The notes under the pieces are model-generated. The model saw only the letters and a list, made by a program, of their open reading frames with translations. It searched no databases and was not told the DNA's origin. DNA of 64,000 nucleotides from Plotosus lineatus. Lineage: Eukaryota > Chordata > Actinopteri > Siluriformes > Plotosidae. Each line of letters opens with the position of its first letter. The first letter of the stretch is position 1. The stretch lies in assembly GCA_024760905.1 (NCBI GenBank), contig CM045731.1:21781001-21845000 (forward strand), in the 5' to 3' direction. The position numbers and the translations under genes were made by a program. Below, piece after piece: positions 21,892-32,488 of this stretch.

Positions 21892-22765
21892 TTATTTTTT
21901 AATTCTATGAATATTAAAAAAAAAAAAATGATATGAGTCATATAATTAACATTAAAGGCCCAGAGGCGGCCCGGTGGTGAAGTGGTTATCACGCTCACCT
22001 ACCAGTAAGAAGATTCTGGGTTTATGTCCAGTGTTCACATACTTGTCAACTCTCACGCACCAAGCGTCTCTTCCTCAATCTCTCACGCAAGGTGTCTAAA
22101 ATCTCACGCATTAATACAATTATTTCCCAATTTTATTTATTTTTTATTTTTTAAGGATGTAATATCTGCGAGCAAATGCCAAATCACGACTTTTCCAGAT
22201 TATAAGACGTTAGCGTTCACTTGATTGGCTGATTACTATACGCACATCTACCCCGTGCTTTGTTGTTAGCGCGAAACGTGAAAATGGCGGCTCGGATGAT
22301 GAGGGACCTTCAAAGCCAAAAATAACGAAGTATCGAAAAGCTGCAACTTACCAAACGAAAAACAAAATCTAGCAGCAACTGGACATCGAAGTATCCATGC
22401 ATCATAGCCGATAAGTTAAGTAATACACATTTTCGATTGCAAAGAGCTTTTCCTCAGCTTAAACAAAGACCACATGCATGCTGACTGGAGCCGTTGCACC
22501 ATCCTTTCGCTGTGAGTATCTAGTACGTACAGTTTAAGCTAATCAATCCTATTGTGGCTAAAGCATCAAATCTTTTCCAGGATTTTTAATAGCCAACTGC
22601 GTTTTTTTTTACACACAGAGGAATTTTGAATGTGATTGCTCTGTTCTTCGAATTCGAAGATGGTGAAGTAATTTCTCCTCACCTGTGCTGAGTATTTTTT
22701 GTATCGCGAGAGACAGTTCATGCTGGCTGAGGTCCCTTCCATGGTGGCGCAGCTGGTTCCTAGAC

Positions 22766-22989
22766 TGACAGAAACACGCTGACGGCTTTGCAGCTACTCT
22801 TTTTACGAAAGTCAGCAATGGTTCTTTTACATGCATCTCACTATAGACAGTGAGAGACATGGCTCGCATTTGATAACCCAGTTAGCTACACTGGGGGGGA
22901 CAGTGACAACCCTGCGGAGACTGGGACTTGAACCCCAAACCTTAGGATCAGCGATCCAGCATCATTTACCACCAGGTCACCACTGCCCT
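22766..22989 (-). mobile_element. SINE-A without 3' tail
   Basis: Reverse head and body from GACAGAAACACGCTGACGG to CACCACTGCCC. The copy stops at the point where the tail would begin, so its tail type cannot be decided. Confidence 0.88.
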
Positions 22990-23129
22990 TTGCATGATAG
23001 TTTATAACCAACATAATTACTTCTTATGTATTTACATATGAAGTACTTATCTGTTTTTATTTATTTATTCATTTTTGATGAAAGGATTGAGTGATTGATG
23101 CACCAAGTGGGGCAGGGTCCTAATTTTAC

Positions 23130-23215
23130 TGTGGGGGGGGGGGGGGGGGGGGGGCAGTGACAACCCTGTGAGAACCTGATCCTGCGCCCTATCCACTAGA
23201 CCACCGCTGCCCTGG
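23130..23215 (-). mobile_element. SINE-A head fragment with long poly-G
   Basis: An uninterrupted run of about 22 G bases (23132-23153) precedes GCAGTGACAACCCTGTGAGA and a damaged head ending CCACCGCTGCCC. The G run is an expansion of the short C/G tract found at this position in all SINE-A copies. Confidence 0.75.
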
Positions 23216-23629
23216 AATTTTGAATATTGCACACAAATATAAGACAGCATTCGTGTCTTGCAATGTTCTTTCTGAAAGGTTGCTCACGTGATGTTTTCAT
23301 TTACTAATTTAGTTAGAATTGTTAACATTGTTCATAAGTTTCAGTTTGTAATTCCATGTGTAGTTGCAAGGTTGCTGCATATGATACATGCCATCTATGA
23401 ACAAAGACAGCAAAGATTATTATGAAGAATTATTTGGATAAAACTTCAAAACAGAGAAATGTTATAATTAATACTTTAGCCAACCTTATTTGTGATATAT
23501 GTTATTAGTTTACAATTCATATTTCATTAGTTCTTTCATTGAAGATTTGATTTACATTACAATATTAAATCTTAAAGCCATGTGTGTAATTTTGTATTGT
23601 TTCCGCTATGTCTGTGTTTAATCATAACA
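23216..23629. other. No recognised element (interior of the candidate DNA transposon)
   Basis: AT-rich, with no reading frame and no matches elsewhere in the window. Confidence 0.45.
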
Positions 23630-23646
23630 TATAAAACTTGCATGAA

Positions 23647-24019
23647 GAGATGAGTGAGAGATTTCCTTTCAGCTTTTCCCCTTTTTTTACTCAGGGGTTG
23701 CCACAGCGAATGATTCGCACGTTTGATTTGGTATAGGTTTTTAATAGCGGATGCCCTTCCTGACACAACCATTTAGCAAGGGACAGAAACACGCTGACGG
23801 CTTTGCAGATACTCTTTACAAAAGTCAGCAATGGTTCTTTGACATGAACCTCTCACCATAGACAGTGAGAGAAATGGCCGGCCTTTGATAACCCAGTTAG
23901 CCGCACTGGAGGGGACAGTGACAACCTTGTGGAGAGTGGGACTCAAACCCCCAACCTTAGGATCAGCGATCCAGCACCCTATACCACTAGACCACCACGT
24001 CTAGACCATGGCTGCCCTG
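23647..24019 (-). mobile_element. SINE-A, RTE-tail form, exact target duplication
   Basis: Reverse copy with the 17-bp perfect target duplication TATAAAACTTGCATGAA at 23630-23646 and 24020-24036. At the left end sits the RTE terminus GGGGTTGCCACAGCGAATGA, then the 5'-UTR-like GGATGCCCTTCCTGACACAA, the body and the head. The head is extended by a partly duplicated ACCACGTCTAGACCATGGC. Confidence 0.96.
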
Positions 24020-24554
24020 TATAAAACTTGCATGAAATGGCTTAAAAAATCAGTCTTAAAACCCTTAAACCCAAAATTTCCCTGCACCCCCCCCCCCCCC
24101 ATTGAGGGCATCGCCCTGGACCTGACCGGGGGCTGCGCCCCCTGGACACCTGCTTCTCACTCTTTATTAATCTTAGGGGTTGACAGCTATGTGCTCAGAG
24201 TGTGTGTTTCTGTGTGGGTTTTGCATGTGCTGCCTGTGTGGTACGGGTTTTCTCTGGGTACCCCGGTTTCCTCTCGCGGTCAAAAGACATGCACATTAGG
24301 CTAACTGGCAGTTCTAAATTTCCCTACGTGTGTGTGTGTGTGTGTGTTTGTGTGTGTGCATTGGCCATGGGATAGTCTGCTCAGGGTGTATTCAACCTTC
24401 AGCCAATACCAGCTGAGATAGACTTCAGGCTCCTTGTGACTCTCATAGGATCAAGCGGGTTGATACATAAACGATCGGATGAGTATTTAATAATAAATCT
24501 GATTAATTTAATTAATTTAATAAATTTAGTGTCAACACTTCGGCCTCATTTCTG

Positions 24555-24899
24555 AGCAGCGGTGGCCTAGTGGTATAGGGTGCTGGATCGCTGATGGTAA
24601 GGTTGGGGGTTCGAGTGCCACTCTCCACAAGGTTTTCACAGGGCCCCCCCCCCCCCCTTCCCAGTGCAGTTCACTGGATTATCAAAGGCCGGCCATGTCT
24701 CCCACTGCCGATAATAAGAGGTGTAAAAGAACCATTGCTGACTTTCAACAAGAGTAGCTGCATAGCCGTCAGCGTGTTTCTACCCTGCGATGGCCTGGCG
24801 AGCTGTCCAGGGTGTATTCTACCCTTGCCCGGAGTTGGCTGGGATGGGTGAAAGCCTCCACGCGATCCTAATTAGGATTAAGCGGTTACAGAAAATGAT
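24555..24899 (+). mobile_element. SINE-A, L2-tail form
   Basis: Head A box TGGCCTAGTGGTATAGGGTG, B box GGTTCGAGTGCC, a run of C bases at the head/body junction, SINE-A body, and an L2-like tail ending GATTAAGCGGTTACAGAAAA. Confidence 0.93.
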
Positions 24900-24902
24900 G
24901 AA

Positions 24903-25490
24903 CTTCCGCCTCATGGCAAGAAGGTTCTGGGTTTGAGTCCCTTGCTTGGTTGAGATTACACGTCAGCTCAATGTTTGCAGGGGTTTTCTCCGGTTACTTC
25001 CAGTTTCCTCCTGCAGTTCAAAGACATGCATATGAGGCTAATTCACTTCTTCCTTAACATCTGAGGATGTCGTTGAGGCAGCTTCATGGCGAGACGGGCT
25101 GATTTGGCCTGGCAGAGCCCATCCCTCTTCAGGTCGTAGTCAGCAATGGTTCTTTTACATGCCTCTCACCATAGACAATGAGAAACATGGCCTGCCTTTG
25201 ATAACCCAGTTAGCTGCACTGGGAGGACAGTAACAACCTTGTGGGGACTCGAACCCCCAACCTGAGGATCAGCGATTCTGCACCCTAACCACTAGACCAC
25301 CACTGCCCATATGAGGCTAATTACCTGTTTCAAATTGCTTCAAGGTGTGTATGTGAATAGTCGTATGTGTTGGCCTTGCAATGGACTGGTGAGCTGTTCA
25401 TGACATACGCTGCCTTCACCAAGGATAGGTTGGGATAGGCTCCACCCTCACCTCGACCCTATTAGGATTAAGCAGTTCTGTGAATAAAAT
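24903..25490 (+). mobile_element. SINE-B interrupted by a SINE-A derivative
   Basis: The head B box GGGTTTGAGTCCC and body at 24903-25043, then the 3' part at 25323-25490 (AATGGACTGGTGAGCTGT, GATAGGTTGGGATAGG). The join is marked by the duplicated CATATGAGGCTAATT. Confidence 0.88.
25044..25307 (-). mobile_element. SINE-A derivative with a third kind of 3' tail
   Basis: The head and front half of the body lie at 25138-25307 in reverse. At 25044-25137, where an L2-like or RTE-like tail is expected, there is an unrelated ~94-bp sequence. In the sense direction it ends GATGTTAAGGAAGAAG. The 15-bp target duplication CATATGAGGCTAATT (25029-25043 and 25308-25322) shows that head and new tail were inserted together. 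Confidence 0.8.
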
Positions 25491-25513
25491 ATTAAATGGA
25501 TAGTTAGTTATAA

Positions 25514-25809
25514 GGTAGGTAAAGTATGTTGGAGTTTTTATTCCCGAGCCATAGTGACTCATCAGGCCGGTGCTTATCCCCGGTTTCTGTACCGTGAAGC
25601 GACCAGGAGCTTAACTCCTCCTGGATGGGACGCTAGTCCATCACAGGTTACCTTCCCAGTATATTTTACTGGTACTCATTTATACTGCTGGGTGAACAGA
25701 GGCACATTTGTGGTTATGACTTTGCCCAGGGGTCTTAGCACAGTGGGGGGGGGGGGGGGGTGTAACTGGGATTTGAACACACAACCTCCTGCTCATGCAC
25801 GCACCACAC
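25514..25809 (-). mobile_element. SINE-D, exact target duplication
   Basis: A fourth tRNA-derived family. The 12-bp repeat AGTTAGTTATAA (25502-25513 and 25810-25821) bounds it. The head is at the right end (ACACACAACCTCCTGCTCAT in reverse), and the body word is GATGGGACGCTAGTCCATC. A run of about 18 G bases lies near 25745-25762. The left end carries a simple GGTAGGTAAAG tail. Confidence 0.88.
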
Positions 25810-25838
25810 AGTTAGTTATAAAGCAGAGGATAAATAAA

Positions 25839-26130
25839 CTCATTCATAGTCTGAACTGCTTAATACTAATCAGGGTCTCTGGGAGGCAGAGAGCAGAGTA
25901 TGTCCTGAACAGTTTGCTAGGTCATTGCAGGGCAAACACTCACACACATCAATTCACACTCACATCCACGTCTTTGGACTGTAAGAGGAAACCAGAGCAC
26001 CCGAAGGAAATCCATGCAAGCATGGGTAGAACACGCAAACTCCACAAAGAAAAGCCTGCGTGTTGGATTCGAACCCAAGGCCTTCTTGCTGTGAGGTGTA
26101 CACGGTAACCATGACGCCACCGTACGGCCC
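25839..26130 (-). mobile_element. SINE-B
   Basis: Reverse copy with L2-like tail (CTGAACTGCTTAATACTAAT), body TCTTTGGACTGTAAGAGGAA, and head with B box GGATTCGAACCC read in reverse. Confidence 0.88.
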
Positions 26131-26865
26131 CTGTGACTTGCTTTAAAAACACACATAGCATCCAAAATCTTTCATGGCGCGATCTGTCCTACTCCGAAAA
26201 CCAGCCATGAATTGGCCCAGATTGAATCATTTTGCTTTGACCCCCCTGTATAAAAAGCTCTCCACGCTCACTGCCTTCACAGTGGCAAAGACGCGCATGC
26301 TGGATGGAGAAAGCAGAGCATGAAAATGACTTTCCCCAGCCCTCGGGGAAAGAGAGCGCCAGAAAGAGAAAGAGAAAGGGAGAGGACATGTACACTTTGT
26401 CAGGCGTCTCTGCTCTGTGGGAGAGGAAGTCTCGACCAGGGAGCAGAACAAACACGCAGCTAGAACCGGCTCTATGTTCACTTCCTGTGGGCATCAGGAC
26501 GTAGATGTTGGCGCCTTTGGAAAGCTTGATTATCATTGTTTTTGATAGAAGTGAGCTATTTACAGACTATTTCGAAGTTTCTGTGAAGGGTACAAAAGTG
26601 CATCAGGACATCAAGGATCTTTCTGTACTGAAGATATTTTAGTTAATTAGATGAAAAGAGCTGACAGCAACGCGGCGAAATGCCAAACCTGATCTCACAC
26701 AAACGTTTTTTTCTTCTTCCTTTGCTGTCAAATGTGTTACGATGCAACAAACGAGCAAGATACCGTTTAACAAAGGACCAGTGAAAACGGATAATTCTCG
26801 TTGTCCTAGAAATGATCACATTAATCACTGTCAATATGCTCAACATGCGGCACAACCGTGTACTG
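26131..26865. other. No recognised element
   Basis: A purine-rich GAGAAAGAGAAAGGGAGAGG stretch lies near 26357. The overlapping frames on both strands at 26189-26536 show no domain. Confidence 0.5.
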
Positions 26866-27163
26866 CTTAGCACGTCTGCGTCACGGCAAGAAGGTCTTGG
26901 CTTGGGCGTTTCTGTGGGGAGGGTTGCAAGCTCTCGCTGTGCTTGCGTGGGTTACTCTGGTTTCCTCCGACAGCTCAAAGACGTGCACATTAGGCTGACT
27001 GGCTGTTCTAAATCGCGCCCAGGTGTGAGTATAAACGTGAACGGTTGTTTGAGTCGTCACTGTAATGGTCCGGTGAACCATTCAGCATGTACTCCACCCT
27101 TGCCCAGTGTCAGCCGAGATAAGCTCCGGCCTTCCCGTGATCCTTGGAGCTGAGTGAGTGAAG
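26866..27163 (+). mobile_element. SINE-B
   Basis: Head GCTTAGCACGTCTGCGTCAC, body CTGGTTTCCTCCGACAGCTC, and L2-like tail CAGTGTCAGCCGAGATAAGC ending in GAGTGAGTG. Confidence 0.87.
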
Positions 27164-27171
27164 TTAAATGC

Positions 27172-27469
27172 GAGGTAAGGTAAGGTCCGTTGGGCTTTTT
27201 ACACCCAAGCCATCTTGGCTCATCAGACCGGTGCTATGGTTTCCATAGTGTGAAGCGACTAGGAGTTCAACTCTTCCTGGATGGGACGCTAGTCCATCGC
27301 AGGTTACCTTCCCAGTATATCTTACTGGTACTCATTTATACTGCTGGGTGAACAGAGGCACCCTTGTGGTTGAGAACTTGCCCAGGGGTCTTAGCACAGT
27401 GGGAGGTTTGAAGTTGGATTTGACCACACAACCTCACGATCATAAGTGCAGCACCCTAACCACAATGCC
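27172..27469 (-). mobile_element. SINE-D
   Basis: Closely matches the copy at 25514-25809 across the body (GATGGGACGCTAGTCCATC, TTACTGGTACTCATTTATAC). Its head is at the right end, with TGTGGTTAGGGTGC in reverse. TAAATGC at 27165-27171 and 27470-27476 may be the target duplication. Confidence 0.87.
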
Positions 27470-27476
27470 TAAATGC

Positions 27477-28200
27477 TAAATGCTAGCTACGTATATTTGC
27501 TGTTCCAATTCTGTACCTATTGTTTACTCTCTGTGTATTAACTCCATGCTAGCTGTGTACGTTTTATTTAACTCCATGCGAAGTGCGTATCCATCTCTTT
27601 CCTAGCTGCGTACTTTCTGTACACCAACTCTTTGCTAATTGTTTACTTTCTGTGTACTAACTCTATGCTAGCTGTGAACATTCGCAATTCCAATTCTCAT
27701 TCATTCATTTTATGAACCGCTTAATCCTAATTAGGGTTGCCGGGAGGCTGTCGCCCATCTCAGCCGATGTCCAGGGTGTTCCCCCTTCCTCACCCGGCAT
27801 CGGCTGAGATGGGCAACAGCCTCCCGGCAACCCTAATTGCCTAAGTTGGCCATCGCAGGGCCAACAATCACACAAGCATTAATATTCAGACTCACACCTC
27901 GGCGTGATTTGGAACAGCCAGTTAACCCACTGTGCATGTTTTTGGGCTGTCGGAGGAAACCTACACAAGCACAGCAAAAACTTGCAAACTCCACACAGTA
28001 ACATCCAGGCTGGGAATCGAACCCAGGACTTCTTGCGGTGAGGTGGATGTGCTAACCACAGCACCACCATGCTGCCAATTCCAATACTTGCCCTGTTCCA
28101 GCTCTAGGCTAACTGTGTACGTTCTCCATTCTCACGCTATGCTAAAAGGTTAGCGTCTCACTCTTTCCATTACGGATCAATGCTAGTTGGGTATTTTCTA
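27477..28200. repeat. Degenerate ~30-bp tandem repeat split by a SINE-B
   Basis: Units of about 26-33 bp with the core ATGCTAGCTGTGTAC and a CTTTCTGTGTACTAAC-like spacer occur at 27477-27690. Similar words resume after the SINE at 28086-28200. The units are diverged enough that the array is old. Confidence 0.65.
27695..28075 (-). mobile_element. SINE-B with an internal palindrome, exact target duplication
   Basis: The 10-bp repeat CAATTCCAAT (27685-27694 and 28076-28085) bounds the insertion. The L2-like tail at the left contains an inverted duplication of itself (27729-27769 against 27798-27838, 40 of 41 bases). Body and head at the right are normal. Confidence 0.92.
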
Positions 28201-30135
28201 AGCTGTTTCTTAGTCTTTTATTTTTATGCGTATTGTCAATACTCAAGCTTTACTACATAAATAACAGCACTACAAACCTAGATTTTTACTGAAGAATAAA
28301 TATATATATATATTGGGTCCAAAATCACATAATTCTGATATGAGGTAAACAACAGCAGTACGGAACTTGTTTTTTTTTTTTTTTTTTTCCTGCTGCTTGG
28401 AGGATTCGTTGTCTCCTGAGTGTCATTCTGATGCAGGTTTAACCACCTCATTCATCCCAATGTCATCAGTGATTTTTTTTTTTCCAGATGTGCCATTTAT
28501 CAACTGTGCCTGCAGTATGCTGTAAATGACGCATGGGAAAATCTCCTGACGGTGGTATATCACAAATTATACATGGTAGATTACTCAAACTCTGGGAGGA
28601 TTTGGAGTGAAATGGAATGGATGCAAGGCGAAGCGTATCCTGCTGTGTTGTGTTTAAAGTGGGTTGCGAGTGTGCCGGGCATGGTTAAGCACAGACCCGG
28701 ATAGTTAACACTTTTCCTCCAAATGTACCCAGGGGCTCGATAATAACGCACAGTCGGGCTTTGCAAATTGACCGTCTGCGTTTCTCCTGAAGGGGTGAAT
28801 GACCATGACTCGGTTAGCAGAATGCTCACGAATAGGAGACTGAGATTAATTATAAATGCTGAACAGTATAATTACAATTATCGCACGGCTGTCAAATTAA
28901 TTAAAATGTTTGTCATCTATGAATAAATTACCGCGGATAAATGAAACCTGTTTGTAAGCGTCATGTCAAAGAAAGTATTAATTTGATTGCATTTATTTAA
29001 TTTCTCAGGAAAGCATGAACGTGAACTGTTATTTTGACAGCTGTTGATTTTAAAGAAAAATAAAAGTGAAATAAAATGTATTTTATAAAGAGGACGATAA
29101 ACTAACCTTTAAAAGAGCACCTGCCATTTATAATGGCACCTCTTAATCACTTATAGGCTTTCGAGTGCTGGATGATAATTATTATAAGAGCCATTTTCTC
29201 TTTGTGATTGAGCCATTGACAGTACCATTACTGCCACCGTCGGCCTTTAATCCACTCACTCCAGCAATTAGCGCCATCGTCTACTGCGAAGAGGTGAAAA
29301 GGACTGAAAGCTCTAGAAAGCTCCTGGAACTACCACATCACCAGAAACACGACTTGAGTGAGTCGGGCATATCCAACACACTTAGCTCAGCCCACTCCTC
29401 CATTTTCCATATGCTCCAATTTCAAGGACTCTACATGAAACAAATGCTAATGGAGCCTGAACGCTGAATGTTCCACACAGCGGCCTGTCGTCTGTCCAGA
29501 AAGTGGCAGCCTCTGATTAACGGAGTGACAGCCCGGACAGCAGGAGCAATTGCTGTGCTTGTTCCCGAAGAACAGGAGCGAAAATCCTGGCCTTGTCACT
29601 CTGATCTGATCTCCTCTGCCCGCCAGGCCTTCGCCATACAAAGGATTTCTTGTGAAAGACCTTGACTTCGAAGCTGAAGGACTATGTTGGATGAATAAAG
29701 GTTTTTTTTTTTCTTTTCTTGAAATATCCACCCAAGTGGAAAGGAAGAAAGCATCAGCCCAGAGACGAGTGTGTGGCCTGCAGTGTGTGTTTGATATGAG
29801 GTGGCAGCTTTGAAGGGTTTGAAGTGTGGCTTAACGTTTGGAGGAAGGAGGCTGGAGAAGACCCTCAGAACCTTCCTTTACCTGCATCTCACTGTTTTGG
29901 AAAGTCATATGTGCAAAGAAGAAGAAAAGGTTTTGATTAGAAAAAGCGTGAAAGTGGAAAACACTCACAAAATCATACATCTAAAAATGTTTTAAAAAAA
30001 AAAAACTTCAATGGGAAGAAATATAAAACTCAAAAATATCATTTTTAAAAACTAAAAGGGTGCCAATATTTAAGATCATTCTTTCAAAAAAAAAAATGTT
30101 TTTCATAAGAAAAAAATATATTTTGTAATTATACT

Positions 30136-30138
<3 letters not shown>
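28201..30138. other. 1.9 kb without recognised repeats
   Basis: The longest repeat-poor stretch in the window, apart from a TA run near 28302 and a poly-T at 28371-28389. AT-rich blocks with homeodomain-like TAATTA words lie at 28840-29060, and a block with TTATAATGGCACC and TAATTATTATAAG lies at 29120-29260. A 100-codon open frame at 29165-29467 shows no family resemblance. No gene is called. Confidence 0.5.

Positions 30139-30205
<67 letters not shown>
30139..30205. repeat. (AC)n microsatellite
   Basis: About 33 uninterrupted AC units directly beside a SINE-A terminus. Confidence 0.97.
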
Positions 30206-30206
<1 letters not shown>

Positions 30207-30217
30207 CTATCTATTTT

Positions 30218-30470
30218 TTTTCCCTTTTTGACTTTTTCCCGCTCTCATGAGTCGCCACAGCGAATCATTTGATTTGCACGTTTAATTTGGTGTATGTTTT
30301 TACATTGGATGCCCTTCCTGTCACAACCCATTTAGCAAGGGACAAAAAACACACTGATGGCTTTGCAGCTCCTCTTTACGAAAGTCAGCAATGGTTCTTT
30401 TACACGAACCTCTCACCATAGACAGTGAGAGACATGGCCAGCCTGTGATAACCCAGTTAGCTGCACTGGG
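30218..30470 (-). mobile_element. SINE-A, RTE-tail form, head missing
   Basis: The RTE terminus (GAGTCGCCACAGCGAATCAT), the RTE 5'-UTR-like piece and most of the body are present in reverse. The sequence stops at CAGTTAGCTGCACTGGGGGA, exactly before the tRNA head, so the copy is 5'-truncated. Confidence 0.9.
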
Positions 30471-30917
30471 GGAAGAAATATCACAACATTGATTCATGTC
30501 CAAACTCAAGTTCATTTTTCACCATCTTGAATCGATGAAAAACTGGACCACGACACAAAGTCTTTTCCAACATATCCCGAAAAATTTCAATAAAAAGTTA
30601 AGGTCAGGATTCTGGGGTGCCGATACATATGAGAAAATGATTCCTCATGCTACCCGAACCACTCATTTGATTCCTGAATTTATATCCGTGCCATCAGGGA
30701 AGAAAAAGTACACTGGTGTGATAACCTGCCCATTCAGTTGGTTCATTCGGCTCAGCTTCGGCTGCTTCATTGTATTCCCACATAATGCTGCTGAGCCTCG
30801 ACGGGACCAATTGGAGCAACGATGCCAACAATGTATGTGTAGCTGTGTAATCAAGACTAAAAGACGAGCAAACAAAATATGGGTAGGTGGGACTGTTTTT
30901 GACTGGGCAGCGTACAC
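30471..30917. other. Unrecognised sequence with an open frame
   Basis: A + strand frame of 141 codons (30496-30921) spans almost the whole stretch. It opens beside a truncated SINE and runs to a SINE-C, with no recognisable domain. I treat it as chance unless homologues are found. Confidence 0.35.
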
Positions 30918-31103
30918 ATAGCTTTACATTTACATTTATAGCATTTGGCAAGTGCTGTTAACCAGAGCAACTTACACTCATTAATTTTATACAACTGAGA
31001 AATTAAGGTTGAAGGGCCTCGTTCAAAGGCCCTGTGGTGGCAGCTTGTTGGAACCGGGGCTTGAATCCCTGACCATTTAATTACTGAACCACCACTGCCC
31101 GCT
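30918..31103 (-). mobile_element. SINE-C
   Basis: Reverse copy with the tail CATTTACATTTATAGCATTT, then CCAGAGCAACTTACAC, GTGGCAGCTTGTTGG and a partly deleted head ending AACCACCACTGCCC. Confidence 0.85.
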
Positions 31104-31763
31104 TTATTCATCATGTTCATGTCAAGGCCAGATCAAAGATAATTAATTATTCAAATGGAAATGATATCCGAAATAAAAAAGGAAATAGTGGGGGAAAAAA
31201 GATTGACTCTGTTCCACACCATCTTTATTATATTTACCTTTGTCAAATCAGGGATTTCACTTTTTTGATTACAATGAGTCATCGCAGCCTTGGACTCATA
31301 TTTTAATGCATGTTTCTTCTCTCCTAAAGTGGAAACGTGGTTCTCCGGTGTACAAGCCGGGGGGTTCTCCCTCTCCAGGCTTGTCTTCTCCTCCAGTCAG
31401 GTTTGTATATTTATGTAAGCATTTCAGTGGTGATGAATAGTCAGAAGCACTGTGTGGATGGAGATGGGGTCACGGCGTGAGTCTGTCAGGTTTTTTATTA
31501 CCCTGAATGTCAGTGAGTCTCTTCATCTTCAGTATGGCTCTGCTGCATGAATAGAAATGTCAGGTGAGTTTATGAGAGTCGCAGCGTGAGGATAAAGAAC
31601 CGAACAGGTTCCTAGGGCCGTTCTGTTTAGATGGCGAGACACTTTTCCGAAATATTTTGTGATGCATTTCTGTAAGTGTGTGTTGAGGTGTGTTGCATGT
31701 GTGTGCACGTTATGTAAATAGCTTTTGTTATTTGTCATCAACTTTTATACTTCTGTCACAGTA
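31104..31763. other. No recognised element
   Basis: No repeat match and no coding signal up to the TA that precedes the next MITE. Confidence 0.5.
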
Positions 31764-31765
31764 TA

Positions 31766-32202
31766 CAGCCATCCCTCGCTACATTGCGGGTTTAAAAAAA
31801 ATATTCCTCGAAAAATAAAAAAAATAGGAAATTATGGAAAAATAGGGGAAAAGTTAAGAAAAATGCCACAAAACAAGGCCAATAATGCAGAAAAAAGAAA
31901 CAAACAAAAACAAAACAAAAAAATAAAACAACCCAAAACCCCCCAACAAAACTAGTGACATTTTTATGCGAGGCGTGCGTCTGTATGTGTTTGTATTTAT
32001 ATTTTATTTCCATGTTATGAATTATGTTTTTAATGTTAAATTGTTATTATAAGCATTTATAGAGTTGAATATGTATTTATTGATATTATATACACATATA
32101 CATGTACGTACACTTCAGTCAATCCTACTTTGCGGAAATTGGCAGTCGCGCGCGGGAGGGGGGTCTTGGTCACTATTAACCATGGAAAGTGAAGGATCCC
32201 TA
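31766..32202 (-). mobile_element. Tigger-like MITE
   Basis: Reverse copy from CAGCCATCCCTCGCTAC (TA before it) to GAAGGATCCCTA, followed by TA. The internal CA microsatellite is nearly absent in this copy. Confidence 0.88.
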
Positions 32203-32235
32203 TATTCATTAAAAGTTAATTCATTTTCTCAACCA

Positions 32236-32488
32236 TCATCAGTTCATTTTCTGTAACCACTTCATCCTAATTAGGGTCGCGGGGAGGCTGGTACCCATCC
32301 CAGCCAACTCAGGGCGAGGGCAGAGTACACCCTGGACAGCTCGCCAGGCCATTGCAGGGCGGAAACCCGCTGACGGCTTTGCAGCTACTCTTTTTACGAA
32401 AGTCAGCAATGGTTCTTTTACATGCCTCACACCATAGACAGTGAGAGACATGGCGGGCCTTTTAACCCAGTCAGCTGCACTGGGGGAT
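32236..32488 (-). mobile_element. SINE-A, L2-tail form, head missing
   Basis: Reverse copy with the tail from TTCATTTTCTGTAACC, and the body up to CAGTCAGCTGCACTGGGGG. It stops at the head boundary, as the copy at 30218-30470 does. Confidence 0.9.

Larger units (their letters stand above)
18508..21930 (+). mobile_element. Tigger-like MITE interrupted by the full-length RTE
   Basis: The 5' part spans 18508-18888 from CAGGGATCCCTCACC (TA at 18506-18507) to the TTATTTTTTAATTCT block. The continuation ATGAATATTAAAAA is at 21907-21930. The rest of the 3' terminus is lost. Confidence 0.88.
22043..24189. mobile_element. Candidate DNA transposon, about 2.15 kb, non-coding or decayed
   Basis: The left end ATACTTGTCAACTCTCACGC and the inverse of the right end GGGGTTGACAGCTAT form an imperfect terminal inverted repeat. 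The flanks GTGTTCAC and GTGCTCAG agree at 6 of 8 bases and would be an 8-bp target duplication. The left part has three TCTCACGCA words. A short stretch near 22370-22450 could be read as a decayed zinc-finger exon, but this is weak. SINE-A copies have inserted inside. The superfamily is uncertain, with hAT suggested only by the duplication length. Confidence 0.5.
21963..24460 (+). mobile_element. SINE-B split by a 2.15 kb insertion
   Basis: The head at 21963-22042 (GGCCCGGTGGTGAAGTGGTT, A-box-like) is followed by the body and 3' part at 24190-24460 (GGTTTCCTCTCGCGGTCAAA, CATGCACATTAGGCTAACTG). A TG microsatellite lies in the body near 24328-24352. The two halves join logically once the intervening element is removed. 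Confidence 0.82.

Noticed and set aside
30496..30921. 141-codon open frame as a host exon
   Set aside because: No recognisable domain. It is bounded by SINE fragments, and no splice-site or codon evidence could be established by eye.
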